64,000 bases of DNA, taken from the NCBI RefSeq assembly GCF_023023025.1, contig NZ_CP095481.1, positions 7,143,001 through 7,207,000 on the forward strand. Reading direction: 5' to 3'. Every line of letters begins with the position of its first letter. Position 1 is the stretch's first letter. The translations under genes were made by a program, and so were the position numbers. The stretch is from Amycolatopsis sp. WQ 127309. GTDB lineage: Bacteria > Actinomycetota > Actinomycetes > Mycobacteriales > Pseudonocardiaceae. Under the pieces are notes generated by a model. That model searched no databases. It worked only from the letters and a program-made list of their open reading frames with translations, and was not told where the DNA came from. Positions 23,857-33,498 of this stretch are shown here, one piece after another.

Positions 23857-25176
23857 TCACTGCTGGTACGGCGCCGCCGCGGCCTTCGCGGCGGTGATCA
23901 GCGCACCCTTGTTCTTCGGCCAGAACGTGCTGTCGACGCAGGTGTAGCGCGGCAGGAACCCGCCGCAGGTGCCGCTGGAGCCGCCGACCTCGAATGTCAC
24001 GCTGGCGACACCGAGCTCGCCGTAGGTGAAGTCGTCGGTGGTGCCGCTGGTGTCGTAGCCGACGGTCTCCTCGTTGGTGCCGACGAGGTAGCCGTTCGAC
24101 GCGGCGTACTTCGCGCCGAGCTTGCGGTACTGCGCGTCGTTCGGCGAGGTGGCCTGCGTGAAGCCCCACGGGATGATGATGTCGTTGCCGTAGCTGTGCA
24201 GCGTGATCATCGTGCCCTTGGCCGTCGTGGGCGCCGGGTCGTTGTTGCCGGTGCCGCGCTGGTCCGGGAAGATCGAGCGGGCCAGCGTTTCGAGCGCCTT
24301 CACCTCGGGCTCGGAGCCGGCGCTCGCGCCCTGGTAGGTCTCGGCGCACGGGGAGTTCGAGTCGCCGCCCCACTTGAACGTCGAGTTGCGGTTGAGGTCG
24401 ATGCCGATGTTCGTGCCGGAGCAGCCGCCGCGGGTGTTGTTCGCGTTCTTGCGCTGCAGCTTCGGCGAGTTGCCGCCGGAGGCGACGATGTCGACGCCGT
24501 CCGGGTTGGAGATCGGCACCACCCACACCTCGGTGGTGTCCAAAATGGACTTCGCGGTGGCGTCGGTGGCGTAGCCGTCGGCGAGGTAGTCGATCCAGCG
24601 CCAGGCCAGCTCGCCGGTCGACAGCTCGCGCGCGTGGATCTGGGCCATCAGGAAGAACTTCGGCTTCTTCGACGTCGTCGACAGCGTGCAGTCGCCGGTC
24701 TGCTTCTTGGTCAGGCAGATCGCCTGGATGTCGTGCCCGCCCTGGCCCTGCTGCTTCTTCCACGACTGGCCGATCGTGTACTTCGTGGCCAGGTCGGGGT
24801 GCGCGGCCGCGACGCTCGTGAGGTGGGCCTCGTGCGCGGTGACCGTGCGGTATCCGCCGTAGAAGGTGTCCGCGGCCAGGGAATTCGCCTGCGCGGGCAG
24901 TTCCTTGTAGACGGTGTCGTAGAAGCTCGGCCGGTACCCGAGCCCCTGCAGCCGCGCGGCGACGGCCTTGCCGCCGACGACGTACACCGAGCCGGCGTCA
25001 CCTTCTTCGACGTCGAAACCGGCGTTCGTCAGGGCGGCGGCCTGCGCGGCGGTCGCCGGGACGCGCCAGAAGACGGGCGTGTCGGCGGGCTGCGCGGTGG
25101 CGCTGCTCCCGAGCAGGGAAGCGAGCAGCGTGCCGGCCGCCACCAGGGCGAGCCGGGACAGGGACCTTGACGCCAT
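23857..25176 (-). CDS. Secreted M14 zinc carboxypeptidase
   Basis: The 439-residue enzyme has a signal peptide with a hydrophobic core LALVAAGTLLASLLG and likely cleavage near ATAQ (residue 29). A pro-region follows, then the M14 catalytic domain: the zinc ligands HxxE are His181 and Glu184 in QIHARELS, the third ligand is the His in TMITLHSYG, and the catalytic Glu is in ASVTFEVGG. It probably trims C-terminal residues from extracellular peptides. The substrate preference is not predictable. Confidence 0.92.
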   Translation of the reverse strand: MASRSLSRLALVAAGTLLASLLGSSATAQPADTPVFWRVPATAAQAAALTNAGFDVEEGDAGSVYVVGGKAVAARLQGLGYRPSFYDTVYKELPAQANSLAADTFYGGYRTVTAHEAHLTSVAAAHPDLATKYTIGQSWKKQQGQGGHDIQAICLTKKQTGDCTLSTTSKKPKFFLMAQIHARELSTGELAWRWIDYLADGYATDATAKSILDTTEVWVVPISNPDGVDIVASGGNSPKLQRKNANNTRGGCSGTNIGIDLNRNSTFKWGGDSNSPCAETYQGASAGSEPEVKALETLARSIFPDQRGTGNNDPAPTTAKGTMITLHSYGNDIIIPWGFTQATSPNDAQYRKLGAKYAASNGYLVGTNEETVGYDTSGTTDDFTYGELGVASVTFEVGGSSGTCGGFLPRYTCVDSTFWPKNKGALITAAKAAAAPYQQ

Positions 25177-25319
25177 CGGGGGATCTCCTCACGGCCGCAC
25201 GGATGGGCGCCAGGCTCGGCAGCCCACGGTCACCGAACCGGCACGCACAGTGTGTCGGTGCGGGACAAACCCGCCATACCCCCGAAAGTCGCGAAACCGG
25301 CCGACGACGGCGCGCCCGG

Positions 25320-26003
25320 TCAGCCCAGCCCGGTGTGGGTCTCGTTCAGCAGGGTGACGATCGCCTGGGGCGTACCCGAAGTCAGCACGACAGTCCGGTC
25401 TTCGGCGGGGTAGGTCAGCACGCGGCCGCCGTCGGTGAGGTCGAGCGCGGTGAGCGGGCGGGAGCGGATCCGGCCGTCTCGAGTGCGCCGCGCGGTGTAG
25501 AGCTGGTGGACGGCGTCTCGGGGGGCCTGCTCCAGCCAGGCCGGCAGGGCGTGGTCCGGCAGCTGCTGGTCCGGCACGCTCGCGCCGTCGGCGTCGGGCA
25601 GGGCGTCGAGCAGGCTCGTCGCGAGCCAGGTGGGCCGCACGGGCTCGATGAGCACCGCCGCGTCGTCGGCGACGAGCCGCACCGCCTCTTCGCCGCGCGC
25701 GGCGATCAGGACCGCGCCGCATCCGCCGTCTCGGTGCTCGCTCCACGAATAGAACTCGTGGTCGGCGTGCGCGAGGATGCGCAACGACCCGCGCCAGAGG
25801 TCGTTGAGGCGGTGGTTGCGAGCGAGCCCGAGCCGGGTGAGCGCGGCCATCGTGCGGTCTTCGAGCTCCCGCACCGCGTCTTCGCGGATCCAGTGGTGCC
25901 GATCGGTGCCCAGGACGGCGGGGGCGTCGCCGAGGTCCAGCATCCGCCATGCGGTGAGGAACGCGAGCCGGGGCAGGACGACGGGCTCGTCGAGGACGGG
26001 CAT
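25320..26003 (-). CDS. EspG-like ESX secretion chaperone
   Basis: This 227-residue protein resembles the EspG family, cytosolic chaperones that bind PPE proteins for type VII (ESX) secretion. Supporting segments are LPRLAFLTAWRMLDLGDAP at the start, RNHRLNDLWRGSLRILAHADHEFYSW around residues 62-87, and the C-terminal GRVLTYPAEDRTVVLTSGTPQAIVTLL. It is the last gene of a three-gene cluster with a PPE-like protein, which is the expected partner. No EccC or other ESX core gene is in the window. Confidence 0.82.
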   Translation of the reverse strand: MPVLDEPVVLPRLAFLTAWRMLDLGDAPAVLGTDRHHWIREDAVRELEDRTMAALTRLGLARNHRLNDLWRGSLRILAHADHEFYSWSEHRDGGCGAVLIAARGEEAVRLVADDAAVLIEPVRPTWLATSLLDALPDADGASVPDQQLPDHALPAWLEQAPRDAVHQLYTARRTRDGRIRSRPLTALDLTDGGRVLTYPAEDRTVVLTSGTPQAIVTLLNETHTGLG

Positions 26004-26024
26004 GGCGGTTCTCCGGTCGGGTGC

Positions 26025-27257
26025 TCAGGCGCCGATGGTGGGATCGACGGTGGTCAGGCCGGTTTCGGGGTCGACGCGGGCGTACCGCTCGTCGTCGGTG
26101 AACAGGGAGCCGTCGTCGAGGACGTACTTGCGTTCGTGCACCCGGTCGTCCTCGCGCCGGGACCGCGTGCCCGGCGCGGTCGAGCCGGGGGAGGACGGGC
26201 GCCCGCCGCCACGGGTCCCTTCGCGCACACCGCTCGAGCCGCCGCGGGGCGCTCCCGCCGGTCCGCCGGGCAGGTTTCCGCGGAAGTTCCCACCGACCCC
26301 CGGGAGGGTCGTGCCGGACGGCGAAGGAGCCGAAGCCGCCGGGCCGCCACCGGGCCACTGCGGAGCCGTCGGGGACGCCGGGGTGCCGGTCGCCACGTAA
26401 CCGGTGGTCGAGGTCGTCCCGGAGGAGGACGCACCGGCGAGCGACGGGGGACCGGCCGCGACCCGGGAGTCTGCTCCGCTGGGCACCGGCGCGGCGCCGA
26501 GCTGCGGGCCGGCCGCACCCGGCCGCGCGGCCTGTTCCGGCGCGCCGGGCGGATGGCCGATCGGCGTCCCGGCGGCGGCCGATGCCGAAGCCCCGCTGGG
26601 ACCCAGCGGACTTCGGACCTCTTGAGCCGAGGACGTCGTGGCGCCGCCGGGTTCCTCCGTGCCCCAGTCGTGCCGGAGAGCGCGAGCCTGGTCGTCCAGG
26701 TGGGTGGCGTAGGCGTGGTAACGCTCCAGGTACTGCGCCGCCTTCTCGTTGTAGGCCGTGATCGCCTTCTCGGTGTCGGTGTCCCAGAACGACAGGCTGT
26801 CGAACAGGTTCTTCTCCGGTCGCGGCCCCAAGCGAGCCAGCTGGGTCCTCAGGTTCTGGAACGCCAGGTCGGCTTCGGTGATGTTGAGGCAGTTGCGGGC
26901 GAACGTCGACTCGGTCGTCTCGACGGTCCGCCCGAACTTCCGGGCGCTGCCGGCGGCCGCGTCGGCCCCGCTGCCCTGCCAGGCCGAGTCGAGCTGCGCG
27001 AGCACGGAGTAGAGGATGTCGGCGGCTTCGCGGTGGGCGATCGCAGCCTCCTGCGTCGCTTTCGCGGCCCGGGCCCACTCACTTCCGCCGCCCCGCGTCA
27101 CCATGCCCGCCAGGTCCTGGACGGACACCACTCTGGCCTCTTTGCCTTGGCGCACGAGATCGGCGGACCACGCGGCGGCCTCCTCCGTCGTCCGCACGGA
27201 CGCGGGGGCGGCCCGGTAGGCGCCGGCTTGCACACGATGGTTCGACCAGGGGAACAA
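26025..27257 (-). CDS. PPE-like ESX-associated protein with Pro/Gly/Ser-rich tail
   Basis: The 410-residue protein has an all-helical N-terminal half (about residues 1-200) with SAWQGSGADAAAGSARKF, a WxG-type turn, and long helices like those of PPE proteins. Residues 210-350 are disordered and rich in Pro, Gly, Ser and Thr, and a short conserved-looking tail (KYVLDDGSLFTDDERYARVDPETGLTTVD) follows. A TTG at 27257 is the likely start because GGAGG lies eight bases upstream; GTG at 27233 lacks a binding site. Probable ESX substrate with the EspG-like protein as chaperone. Confidence 0.72.
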   Translation of the reverse strand: MFPWSNHRVQAGAYRAAPASVRTTEEAAAWSADLVRQGKEARVVSVQDLAGMVTRGGGSEWARAAKATQEAAIAHREAADILYSVLAQLDSAWQGSGADAAAGSARKFGRTVETTESTFARNCLNITEADLAFQNLRTQLARLGPRPEKNLFDSLSFWDTDTEKAITAYNEKAAQYLERYHAYATHLDDQARALRHDWGTEEPGGATTSSAQEVRSPLGPSGASASAAAGTPIGHPPGAPEQAARPGAAGPQLGAAPVPSGADSRVAAGPPSLAGASSSGTTSTTGYVATGTPASPTAPQWPGGGPAASAPSPSGTTLPGVGGNFRGNLPGGPAGAPRGGSSGVREGTRGGGRPSSPGSTAPGTRSRREDDRVHERKYVLDDGSLFTDDERYARVDPETGLTTVDPTIGA

Positions 27258-27289
27258 CAAGAATGCCTCCGAGTCCGGGCCTGCGCGGG

Positions 27290-27616
27290 TCAACTGGGCC
27301 GGACCGGCGGGAACGCCCGGGCCGCGTCGGCGTCCTGCCCGCTCAGCCGCCGCAGCGCTTCGCCGGCCTTCGCGGCCAGCTCGTTCAGGTACGCGGTTTC
27401 CCGCTCGAGGTGCTCCTGTCCCGCGGCGAACAGCGGCGTGAGCCGTGCGGTGTACCCGAGACTGGCGGGATCGTCCGCGGGAGAGGCCACGGGGACGGCG
27501 TGCGCGGATCCCGCGCGGCGCAAGAGCTCGGCCGCGTCCGCGAGCCGGCCGGAGATCGCCCGCAGCCGTGCGGGATCCAGCGCGATGTCCGGGAATCGGG
27601 CGTCGGCGGGTGTCAC
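27290..27616 (-). CDS. Small helical ESX-associated protein
   Basis: This 108-residue protein is predicted to be mostly helical: LDPARLRAISGRLADAAELLRRA and AAGQEHLERETAYLNELAAKAGEAL would form a hairpin like PE or WXG100-type ESX substrates, although no WXG motif is present. The GTG at 27616 has GGAGGGAGGA upstream. It lies 32 bases before the PPE-like gene and is probably its secretion partner, as PE proteins are for PPE. This role is inferred from position and size. Confidence 0.65.
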   Translation of the reverse strand: MTPADARFPDIALDPARLRAISGRLADAAELLRRAGSAHAVPVASPADDPASLGYTARLTPLFAAGQEHLERETAYLNELAAKAGEALRRLSGQDADAARAFPPVRPS

Positions 27617-27703
27617 GGCGGTTCGGTCCTCCCTCCGGCACGGCACAGTGTGCGTCGCAAGGGGACAGTCGTGCGGTTCGCCCGGGCCGTTACGCCGGAA
27701 ACG

Positions 27704-27741
27704 GAACCGGGGCCGACCACCTCGGTGATCGGCCCCGGTTC
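27704..27741 (-). terminator. Hairpin terminator after the carboxylase gene
   Basis: Arms GAACCGGGGCCGA (27704-27716) and TCGGCCCCGGTTC (27729-27741) pair perfectly over 13 bp with a 12-base loop. On the minus strand the hairpin begins 8 bases after the carboxylase stop. There is no clear T run, as is common in actinomycetes. Confidence 0.75.
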
Positions 27742-27748
27742 GCGAAAC

Positions 27749-30700
27749 CTACTTCTTCAGGCCGTGCTCGATCGACTCGATGATGCGCGGCCGCAGCTCG
27801 GCCGCGCTGATGATCGCGTCCACCGAGCCGACCTCGACCGCTCGCTGGATGTTGTGCACGCGGTCGAACTCCGCGGCCACCTCGCCGACCTTCTCCGCGC
27901 GGACCGAGGACTGGACCTCGGCCAGCTGGGCGTTCAACGCCGCGCGCTCGGCGCCGCTCGTCTCCGAGACGCGGGTCTGCAGCTCGGTCACCCGCGGGTC
28001 GGTCGCCGTGCGGTTGTTCACGTCGCCGGAGAACACCACCGCCGCCGCCGGGGCGCCGCCCAGCACCGAGGCGAACGAGCCCTCCAGCGCCAGCACCGTC
28101 ATGTTCGGGTTGAGCGCCTTGGAGAACACCACGAACGCGCCGCCGTGGTAGCGGGAGATCACGCAGAACACGATCGGACCGGCGAAGTTGACGATCGCCC
28201 GGCCGATCTCCGCGCCGTACTCCAGCTGCAGCTTGCGCAGCGACTCCGGCGAGCCGTCGAACCCGGAGAGGTTCGCCAGCACCACCAGCGGCCGGTTGCC
28301 CGACGCCGCGTTGATCGCCCGCGCGGTCTTCTTCGACGACCGCGGGAACAGCGTGCCCGCGGTGTAGGCGTCCGGGCCGTCGGTGGGCGGGAAGCCGCGG
28401 CGGGGCACCGAACGCGACTCGATGCCGACCAGGCAGACCGGCCAGCCGCCGATGTGCACGTCCTGCACCGCCGAGGTGTCCGCGTCGGCCATGCCCGCCC
28501 AGCGCTCCAGCACCGGGTGGTCCTGGTCCGACAGCGCGCGCATCACCGTGCGGATGTCGAACGCCTTCTTGCGGTCCGGGTTGTGCTGGGCCGAGAAGAT
28601 CTCGCCGACGGTCGTGAAGTCGCTGCCCACGATCGCGTGCGGGAACGGCGAGACGTCGCGGGTGACCGGGTCGTTCGTGCTCGCCCGCCGCGGCCCGGTT
28701 TCGCCCGGCACGACGTAGGTGTGGTCGTAGTGCGACATCAGCACGTCGCGGGCGGCCGGCAGGTTCGGCGCCCAGTACTGCGCCTGGCCGTTCGGGCCCA
28801 TCACGCGGTCGTAGCCGCCGATGCCGAAGTTGTCCTCGGCCGACACGCCGCCGGAGAAGTCCAGCGCCTGCTTGCCGGTCAGCACCATCGCCGAGTCCGG
28901 CGTCATGATGAGGACGCCCTTGGTGTGCATGAGCATCGTCGCTTCGGCGTTCCAGTACGGCTGCGCGCCGACGTTGATGCCGACGACCACGACGTTGATC
29001 TCGCCGCCGTCCTGGGTGAACGTCACGATCCGCTTGAGCGCCGCGGCGACCCAGTCCATGTTCTCGGTGCCCGAGGTCATCGAGATCCGGGCGCCCGCGG
29101 ACACCGCGAACCACTCCAGCGGCACCTGCATCCGCTCGGCCAGGTCCAGCGCCGCGATGACGCGCGAGCACTCCGGCTCCGACAGCGCGCCGAGCGCCTT
29201 CGTCGGGTCGCCGAGCAGCACGACGCGGGTGACGCCTTCGGGGTGACGCTGGGTCGGCGTCGTGACGACGCCCGCGATGATCGCCGCGGAGTTCTTGCCC
29301 TTCGGGCGATCGACCGGGACCAGCGCGCCGGAGCCGTCGAAGTCGTGCTCGGTGAAGCTGCCGTCCGGGCCGGCGAGCAGGCCGGTCAGCTCGTACGGGT
29401 AGACGTTGCCGCGGCGGGCCGCGCGCAGCACCTTCTGGCGGTAGTCGTCGAGCGGCTGCACCGGCTCGTCGGTCGGCGCGCCGACGTGCAGGCGCGCGCC
29501 GTTGCCCGGGTCGAGGGTGATCCGGACGGCGATCTCGGTCAGCTCGCCCGCGCCGTTGCGCTGGCGGGCCAGGAACTGGACCTCCTCCAGCCCGGCGCCC
29601 GCCGTGGTCGGCAGGATGCGCTGGACCAGCGTGTTCAGCTCTTCGGCGGTGATCTCGGTCGACGGCCAGACGTACATCATGATCCGGTTGGTGTCGAACC
29701 GCTTGTTCTGCGGCCGCTGCGCCTGGATGTTGCGGATCGCGTCGAGGCACGCGGTGATCGCGTCCTCGACCGCGGGCAGCGACACCAGCCGGCCGTCGGC
29801 TTCGCGCAGCGGCGTCAGGTCGCGGACCTGGCCCATCGCGATGAGCCGCTCGTCGGCCGGGTTGCTCTGGGCGACGGCCTTGAAGAGGTAGATCTCCTCG
29901 TCCGACGACGGCAGCCGGGTGAGGTCGAACTCGCGCAGCCGCTGCAGCTGCAGGCGCTGCGCGATCATCGGGTGCAGGCCGCGGATCAGCCGGTCCTCGG
30001 CGAAGCCGGCGCCGTCGGGGCGGAACGTGAAGTGGTGGTGCATCACCGCGCCGCTGGTGCCGGCCACCGTGGTGGTGATCCGGCGGACCCCGGCGGGCAG
30101 CGACAGCCCGGCGAGCACCTCGCCGAGCCGCACGGCCATGGCGTCGGCGTCGGGCTGGTCCTCCCACGTGACGTAGAGGTCGGCGACCAGGCCGTGGTCC
30201 GGGACGTCGACGGCGAACGTGCCGATCGCGCCGATCGCGTCGGGCAGGGCGGCGATGTCGACGGCGGTGGTGACCACGCGCGTGACGCCGTTGCGCCCGG
30301 TGTGCTCGGCCGTGACGAACCGGCAGCCCGCGACGTCGTGCGCGGTGACGCCCGACAGGCCGCGGTTGCCGTAGTAGCGGCGGGTCAGGACCTCCAGCAG
30401 CGGCGCGTGGTCGCGGCCGGGGCGGCCGATCCGCTGGCCGATGAGCCGCACCAGGGGTTCGGCGCAGGCCACCATCGTCTGGATCCGCTCGGCACGGTCC
30501 GGGGCGTCCGGGTGGTGGTCGAGGTGGCGCAGCTGGTCGCGCACCGAGGCGTAGGTGCGGGCGCGGCCGCGGCGCAGCAGCGGCTGGGCGAACCAGCGGA
30601 ACACCACGCCACGGGCCAGGTCGGACACCACGGGGAAGCGCACCTGCGTCGCCTCGATGAGGTGCTCCAGGGTGAGCCCGGCGCGCTCGCTGTCGGCTTC

Positions 30701-33232
30701 CAGCGGCGGCGCGCCCGCCAGCCACTGCCGCAGCAGCTCGGTGACGACTCCTGAATCGCCCGGCATCCGTTGCTGCGCCAGGAAGATCCGGAAGACCGCG
30801 CCTTCCAGCTCCGGCGTGCGGTCGAGGTCGGTGACGCCGTAGTGGCCGAGCACCTTCGTCAGCTTGGCCTGGAAGCCGGGCGACACGGCCGCCCGCTCGA
30901 TGTCGAGGCTCTGCAGGTAGCTGTGGAAGAACTCGCGCGGGCTGTGCACCGGGCTGTCCGGCTCGGTGTCCAGCTCGCCGCCCGGCTTGTTGCGGCTCAG
31001 CTCGGACAGGTCGGCGAACACGGTCAGCAGTTCCAGCTCGCCCTCGACCGGGCGGCCGCTCAGTTCGGCGCGGGCGGCCAGGTACCCCCCGAGGACGCGC
31101 TTGCGCTCGGCCGGGTCGACGTCGAAGCCCAGCAGCAGGCTGCGCAGGTCCTGCAGGCCCCGCTCGACGCGGGCCTCGGCGGAGACGCCCGACGGCTCGG
31201 CCGGCAGCTCGATCTCGACCGTCTCGGCCTCGGTGGTGTCCTCTTCCTCGGCGCCTTCGGCCAGCGGCTCCAGCCGCATCAGGGGCGCGCCGGTCTCGAC
31301 CTGGCTGCCCACCGACACCGGGCACTCGCGGACGCGGGCGCGGAACGGCGCGCGCAGCACCGTCTCCATCTTCATGCTCTCCAGCACCAGGATCGGCGCG
31401 TTCGCCTCGACCTCGTCGCCGACCGACAGCGGGGTCGCGACGACCAGCGCGGGCGCGGGGGAGCGGACGACGCCGCCCTCGTCGCGGCTGATCCGGTGGG
31501 TGACGCCGTCGACCTCGACGAGGTGGGTCGGGCCGTGCGTGGCGGCGGTGATCCGGAAGCGCTGCCCGTTGACGACGATCTGGCCGCTGTGCGCGTCGAA
31601 CCGCTTGACCTCGACGTCGGCGTGGTGGACGTCCGAGCCGCCGGCCGAGATCCCGACGCGGAAGCGCTGCTGCCCGATGCGGGCGACGCCGACGCGGTAG
31701 CCGACGCCGCGCAGCTTGAGGTCCAGCGGGCGGCCGGACTCGTGCTGCACCTGCGGGCGGCCGCCGTGCGCGGTGTTCAGCAGCTGCTGGACGGTGAGCT
31801 CTTCCTCGTCCTCGTAGGCCTCGATGGCGGCCGTGGCCAGTGCGATCGCGGAGTGCCGGTGGGTGACCAGGCGGCCTTCGGCGCGGACGCGGTCGATCCA
31901 GCCGGTGTCGGCGCTGGCGTCGATCACCTCGGGCTGGTCGAGCAGGTCGAGCACGAAGCTCTTGTTGGTCGCGCCGCCCTCGATGATCACGGTGGTCTCG
32001 GCCATCGCGCGGCGCAGCCGGCCGAGGGCCTCGTCGCGGTTGCGGCCGTAGGCGATGATCTTGGCGATCATCGAGTCGAAGTCCGCCGGGATGGTGTCGC
32101 CTTCGCTGACGCCGGTGTCGACGCGGATGCCGGGGCCGGCGGGCAGCGCCAGCCGGGCGATGCGGCCGGGGGAGGGGGCGAAGTCGCGGTCGGGGTCCTC
32201 GGCGTTGAGCCGCGCCTCGACGGCGTGGCCGCTCTCGGCCGGCTGGTCGCCTTCGAGCTTGCCGCCGTCGGCGACGTGCAGCTGCAGCTTGACCAGGTCG
32301 GTGCCGGTGGTGATCTCGGTGATCGGGTGCTCGACCTGCAGCCGGGTGTTGACCTCGAGGAAGGCGAACAGCCGGTCGCCCGGGTGGTAGAGGAACTCGA
32401 CGGTGCAGGCGCCGCGGTAGCCGACGGCGACGGCGAGCCGCTCGGCCGAGGCCTTCAGCTCGGCGGTCTGCTCGGGGCCCAGCACGGGGGAGGCGGACTC
32501 TTCGATGATCTTCTGGTTGCGGCGCTGCACCGAGCAGTCGCGCACGCCGAGCGCCCACGCCGTCCCGCCGTCGGAGATCACCTGGACCTCGACGTGGCGG
32601 GCGCCGGTGACCAGGCGCTCCAGGAACACGACGCCGGAGCCGAACGCGCGCAGCGCTTCCTGGCTGGTGCGCTCGTAGGCGTCGGCGAGGTCCTCGCCGG
32701 AGGCGACCATGCGGATGCCGCGCCCACCGCCGCCCGCGGTGGCCTTGAGCATCAGCGGGTAGCCGATCTCGTCGCCGGCGCGCAGGGCGTCTTCGAGGGT
32801 GGCGACCGCGCCGCGGCTCCACGGCGCGACCGGGACACCGACCTCTTCGGCGATCAGCTTCGCGCCGATCTTGTCCCCGAGCTTGCGCATCGCGTCCGCG
32901 CTCGGGCCGACGAACGTGACGCCGACCTTCTCGCACAGCTCCGCGAACGCGGGGTCTTCAGCGACGAAGCCCCAGCCGACCCACGCGGCGTCGGCCTTCG
33001 TGTCGACGAGCGCCTTCTCCAGCACCTCGAGGTCGAGGTACGGCCGGGCCGAGGCCGGGCCGAGGTTGTAGGCGATGTCGGCTTCGCGGACGAAGGTCGC
33101 GGTGCGGTCCGCGTCGGTGTAGAGGGCGACCGTCTCGATCCGCTCCCCGGTTTCCGCGGAGAGATCCCGGACGGCGTGGATCAGCCGCATCGCGGCCTCT
33201 CCGCGGTTGACGATGGCGACACGACTGAACAC
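27749..33232 (-). CDS. Single-chain acetyl/propionyl-CoA carboxylase
   Basis: This 1827-residue biotin enzyme carboxylates acetyl-CoA (and perhaps propionyl-CoA) to malonyl-CoA. Biotin carboxylase occupies about residues 1-480 (VAIVNRGEAAMR, GGGGRGIRM, EVNTRLQVEHPITE). The biotinylated lysine is Lys621 in LESMKMETV. A long central region follows, and the carboxyltransferase occupies about 1300-1827 (GGINVVV-type core, SGGVSAEDNFGIGGYDRVMG). Fusion into one chain recalls eukaryotic enzymes and certain actinomycetes. The start is GTG 33232, with GGGAGG nine bases upstream; GTG 33256 is less likely. Confidence 0.93.
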   Translation of the reverse strand: MFSRVAIVNRGEAAMRLIHAVRDLSAETGERIETVALYTDADRTATFVREADIAYNLGPASARPYLDLEVLEKALVDTKADAAWVGWGFVAEDPAFAELCEKVGVTFVGPSADAMRKLGDKIGAKLIAEEVGVPVAPWSRGAVATLEDALRAGDEIGYPLMLKATAGGGGRGIRMVASGEDLADAYERTSQEALRAFGSGVVFLERLVTGARHVEVQVISDGGTAWALGVRDCSVQRRNQKIIEESASPVLGPEQTAELKASAERLAVAVGYRGACTVEFLYHPGDRLFAFLEVNTRLQVEHPITEITTGTDLVKLQLHVADGGKLEGDQPAESGHAVEARLNAEDPDRDFAPSPGRIARLALPAGPGIRVDTGVSEGDTIPADFDSMIAKIIAYGRNRDEALGRLRRAMAETTVIIEGGATNKSFVLDLLDQPEVIDASADTGWIDRVRAEGRLVTHRHSAIALATAAIEAYEDEEELTVQQLLNTAHGGRPQVQHESGRPLDLKLRGVGYRVGVARIGQQRFRVGISAGGSDVHHADVEVKRFDAHSGQIVVNGQRFRITAATHGPTHLVEVDGVTHRISRDEGGVVRSPAPALVVATPLSVGDEVEANAPILVLESMKMETVLRAPFRARVRECPVSVGSQVETGAPLMRLEPLAEGAEEEDTTEAETVEIELPAEPSGVSAEARVERGLQDLRSLLLGFDVDPAERKRVLGGYLAARAELSGRPVEGELELLTVFADLSELSRNKPGGELDTEPDSPVHSPREFFHSYLQSLDIERAAVSPGFQAKLTKVLGHYGVTDLDRTPELEGAVFRIFLAQQRMPGDSGVVTELLRQWLAGAPPLEADSERAGLTLEHLIEATQVRFPVVSDLARGVVFRWFAQPLLRRGRARTYASVRDQLRHLDHHPDAPDRAERIQTMVACAEPLVRLIGQRIGRPGRDHAPLLEVLTRRYYGNRGLSGVTAHDVAGCRFVTAEHTGRNGVTRVVTTAVDIAALPDAIGAIGTFAVDVPDHGLVADLYVTWEDQPDADAMAVRLGEVLAGLSLPAGVRRITTTVAGTSGAVMHHHFTFRPDGAGFAEDRLIRGLHPMIAQRLQLQRLREFDLTRLPSSDEEIYLFKAVAQSNPADERLIAMGQVRDLTPLREADGRLVSLPAVEDAITACLDAIRNIQAQRPQNKRFDTNRIMMYVWPSTEITAEELNTLVQRILPTTAGAGLEEVQFLARQRNGAGELTEIAVRITLDPGNGARLHVGAPTDEPVQPLDDYRQKVLRAARRGNVYPYELTGLLAGPDGSFTEHDFDGSGALVPVDRPKGKNSAAIIAGVVTTPTQRHPEGVTRVVLLGDPTKALGALSEPECSRVIAALDLAERMQVPLEWFAVSAGARISMTSGTENMDWVAAALKRIVTFTQDGGEINVVVVGINVGAQPYWNAEATMLMHTKGVLIMTPDSAMVLTGKQALDFSGGVSAEDNFGIGGYDRVMGPNGQAQYWAPNLPAARDVLMSHYDHTYVVPGETGPRRASTNDPVTRDVSPFPHAIVGSDFTTVGEIFSAQHNPDRKKAFDIRTVMRALSDQDHPVLERWAGMADADTSAVQDVHIGGWPVCLVGIESRSVPRRGFPPTDGPDAYTAGTLFPRSSKKTARAINAASGNRPLVVLANLSGFDGSPESLRKLQLEYGAEIGRAIVNFAGPIVFCVISRYHGGAFVVFSKALNPNMTVLALEGSFASVLGGAPAAAVVFSGDVNNRTATDPRVTELQTRVSETSGAERAALNAQLAEVQSSVRAEKVGEVAAEFDRVHNIQRAVEVGSVDAIISAAELRPRIIESIEHGLKK

Positions 33233-33371
33233 CGGCTGAGCCTCCCAAGTACCCACGCACAGAAGGCGACGTCCGGGTCCCGGAGCGTCGCCTGCACTTG
33301 CTTACACCCTGGTCGATCACCGACGGGTGGGCCAATGTCCGGCATGGCGCATGCCGGAGGCGATGCTTTGT

Positions 33372-33456
33372 GGGAACCCTACAAAAGGCGACCCGCGCCA
33401 CACTGCGCGGTGCCGGATTCTCGCGAGGTCTGCCACAAAGCACACGGGAACCCTAC
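33372..33456 (-). promoter_or_regulatory. Repeated GGGAACCCTAC upstream of the carboxylase
   Basis: The 11-mer GGGAACCCTAC is repeated exactly at 33372-33382 and 33446-33456, 74 bp apart. On the minus strand each reads GTAGGGTTCCC and includes TAGGGT, a possible -10 element, so tandem promoters or two operator half-sites are both possible. GCTTTGTGG (33365-33373) and CCACAAAGC (33433-33441) form a further widely spaced inverted pair. The rest of this 240-base gap contains no gene. Confidence 0.5.
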
Positions 33457-33498
33457 GCCGAGGGTGACTAGGAAAACATCTTGTTGCGACCCCTATGT

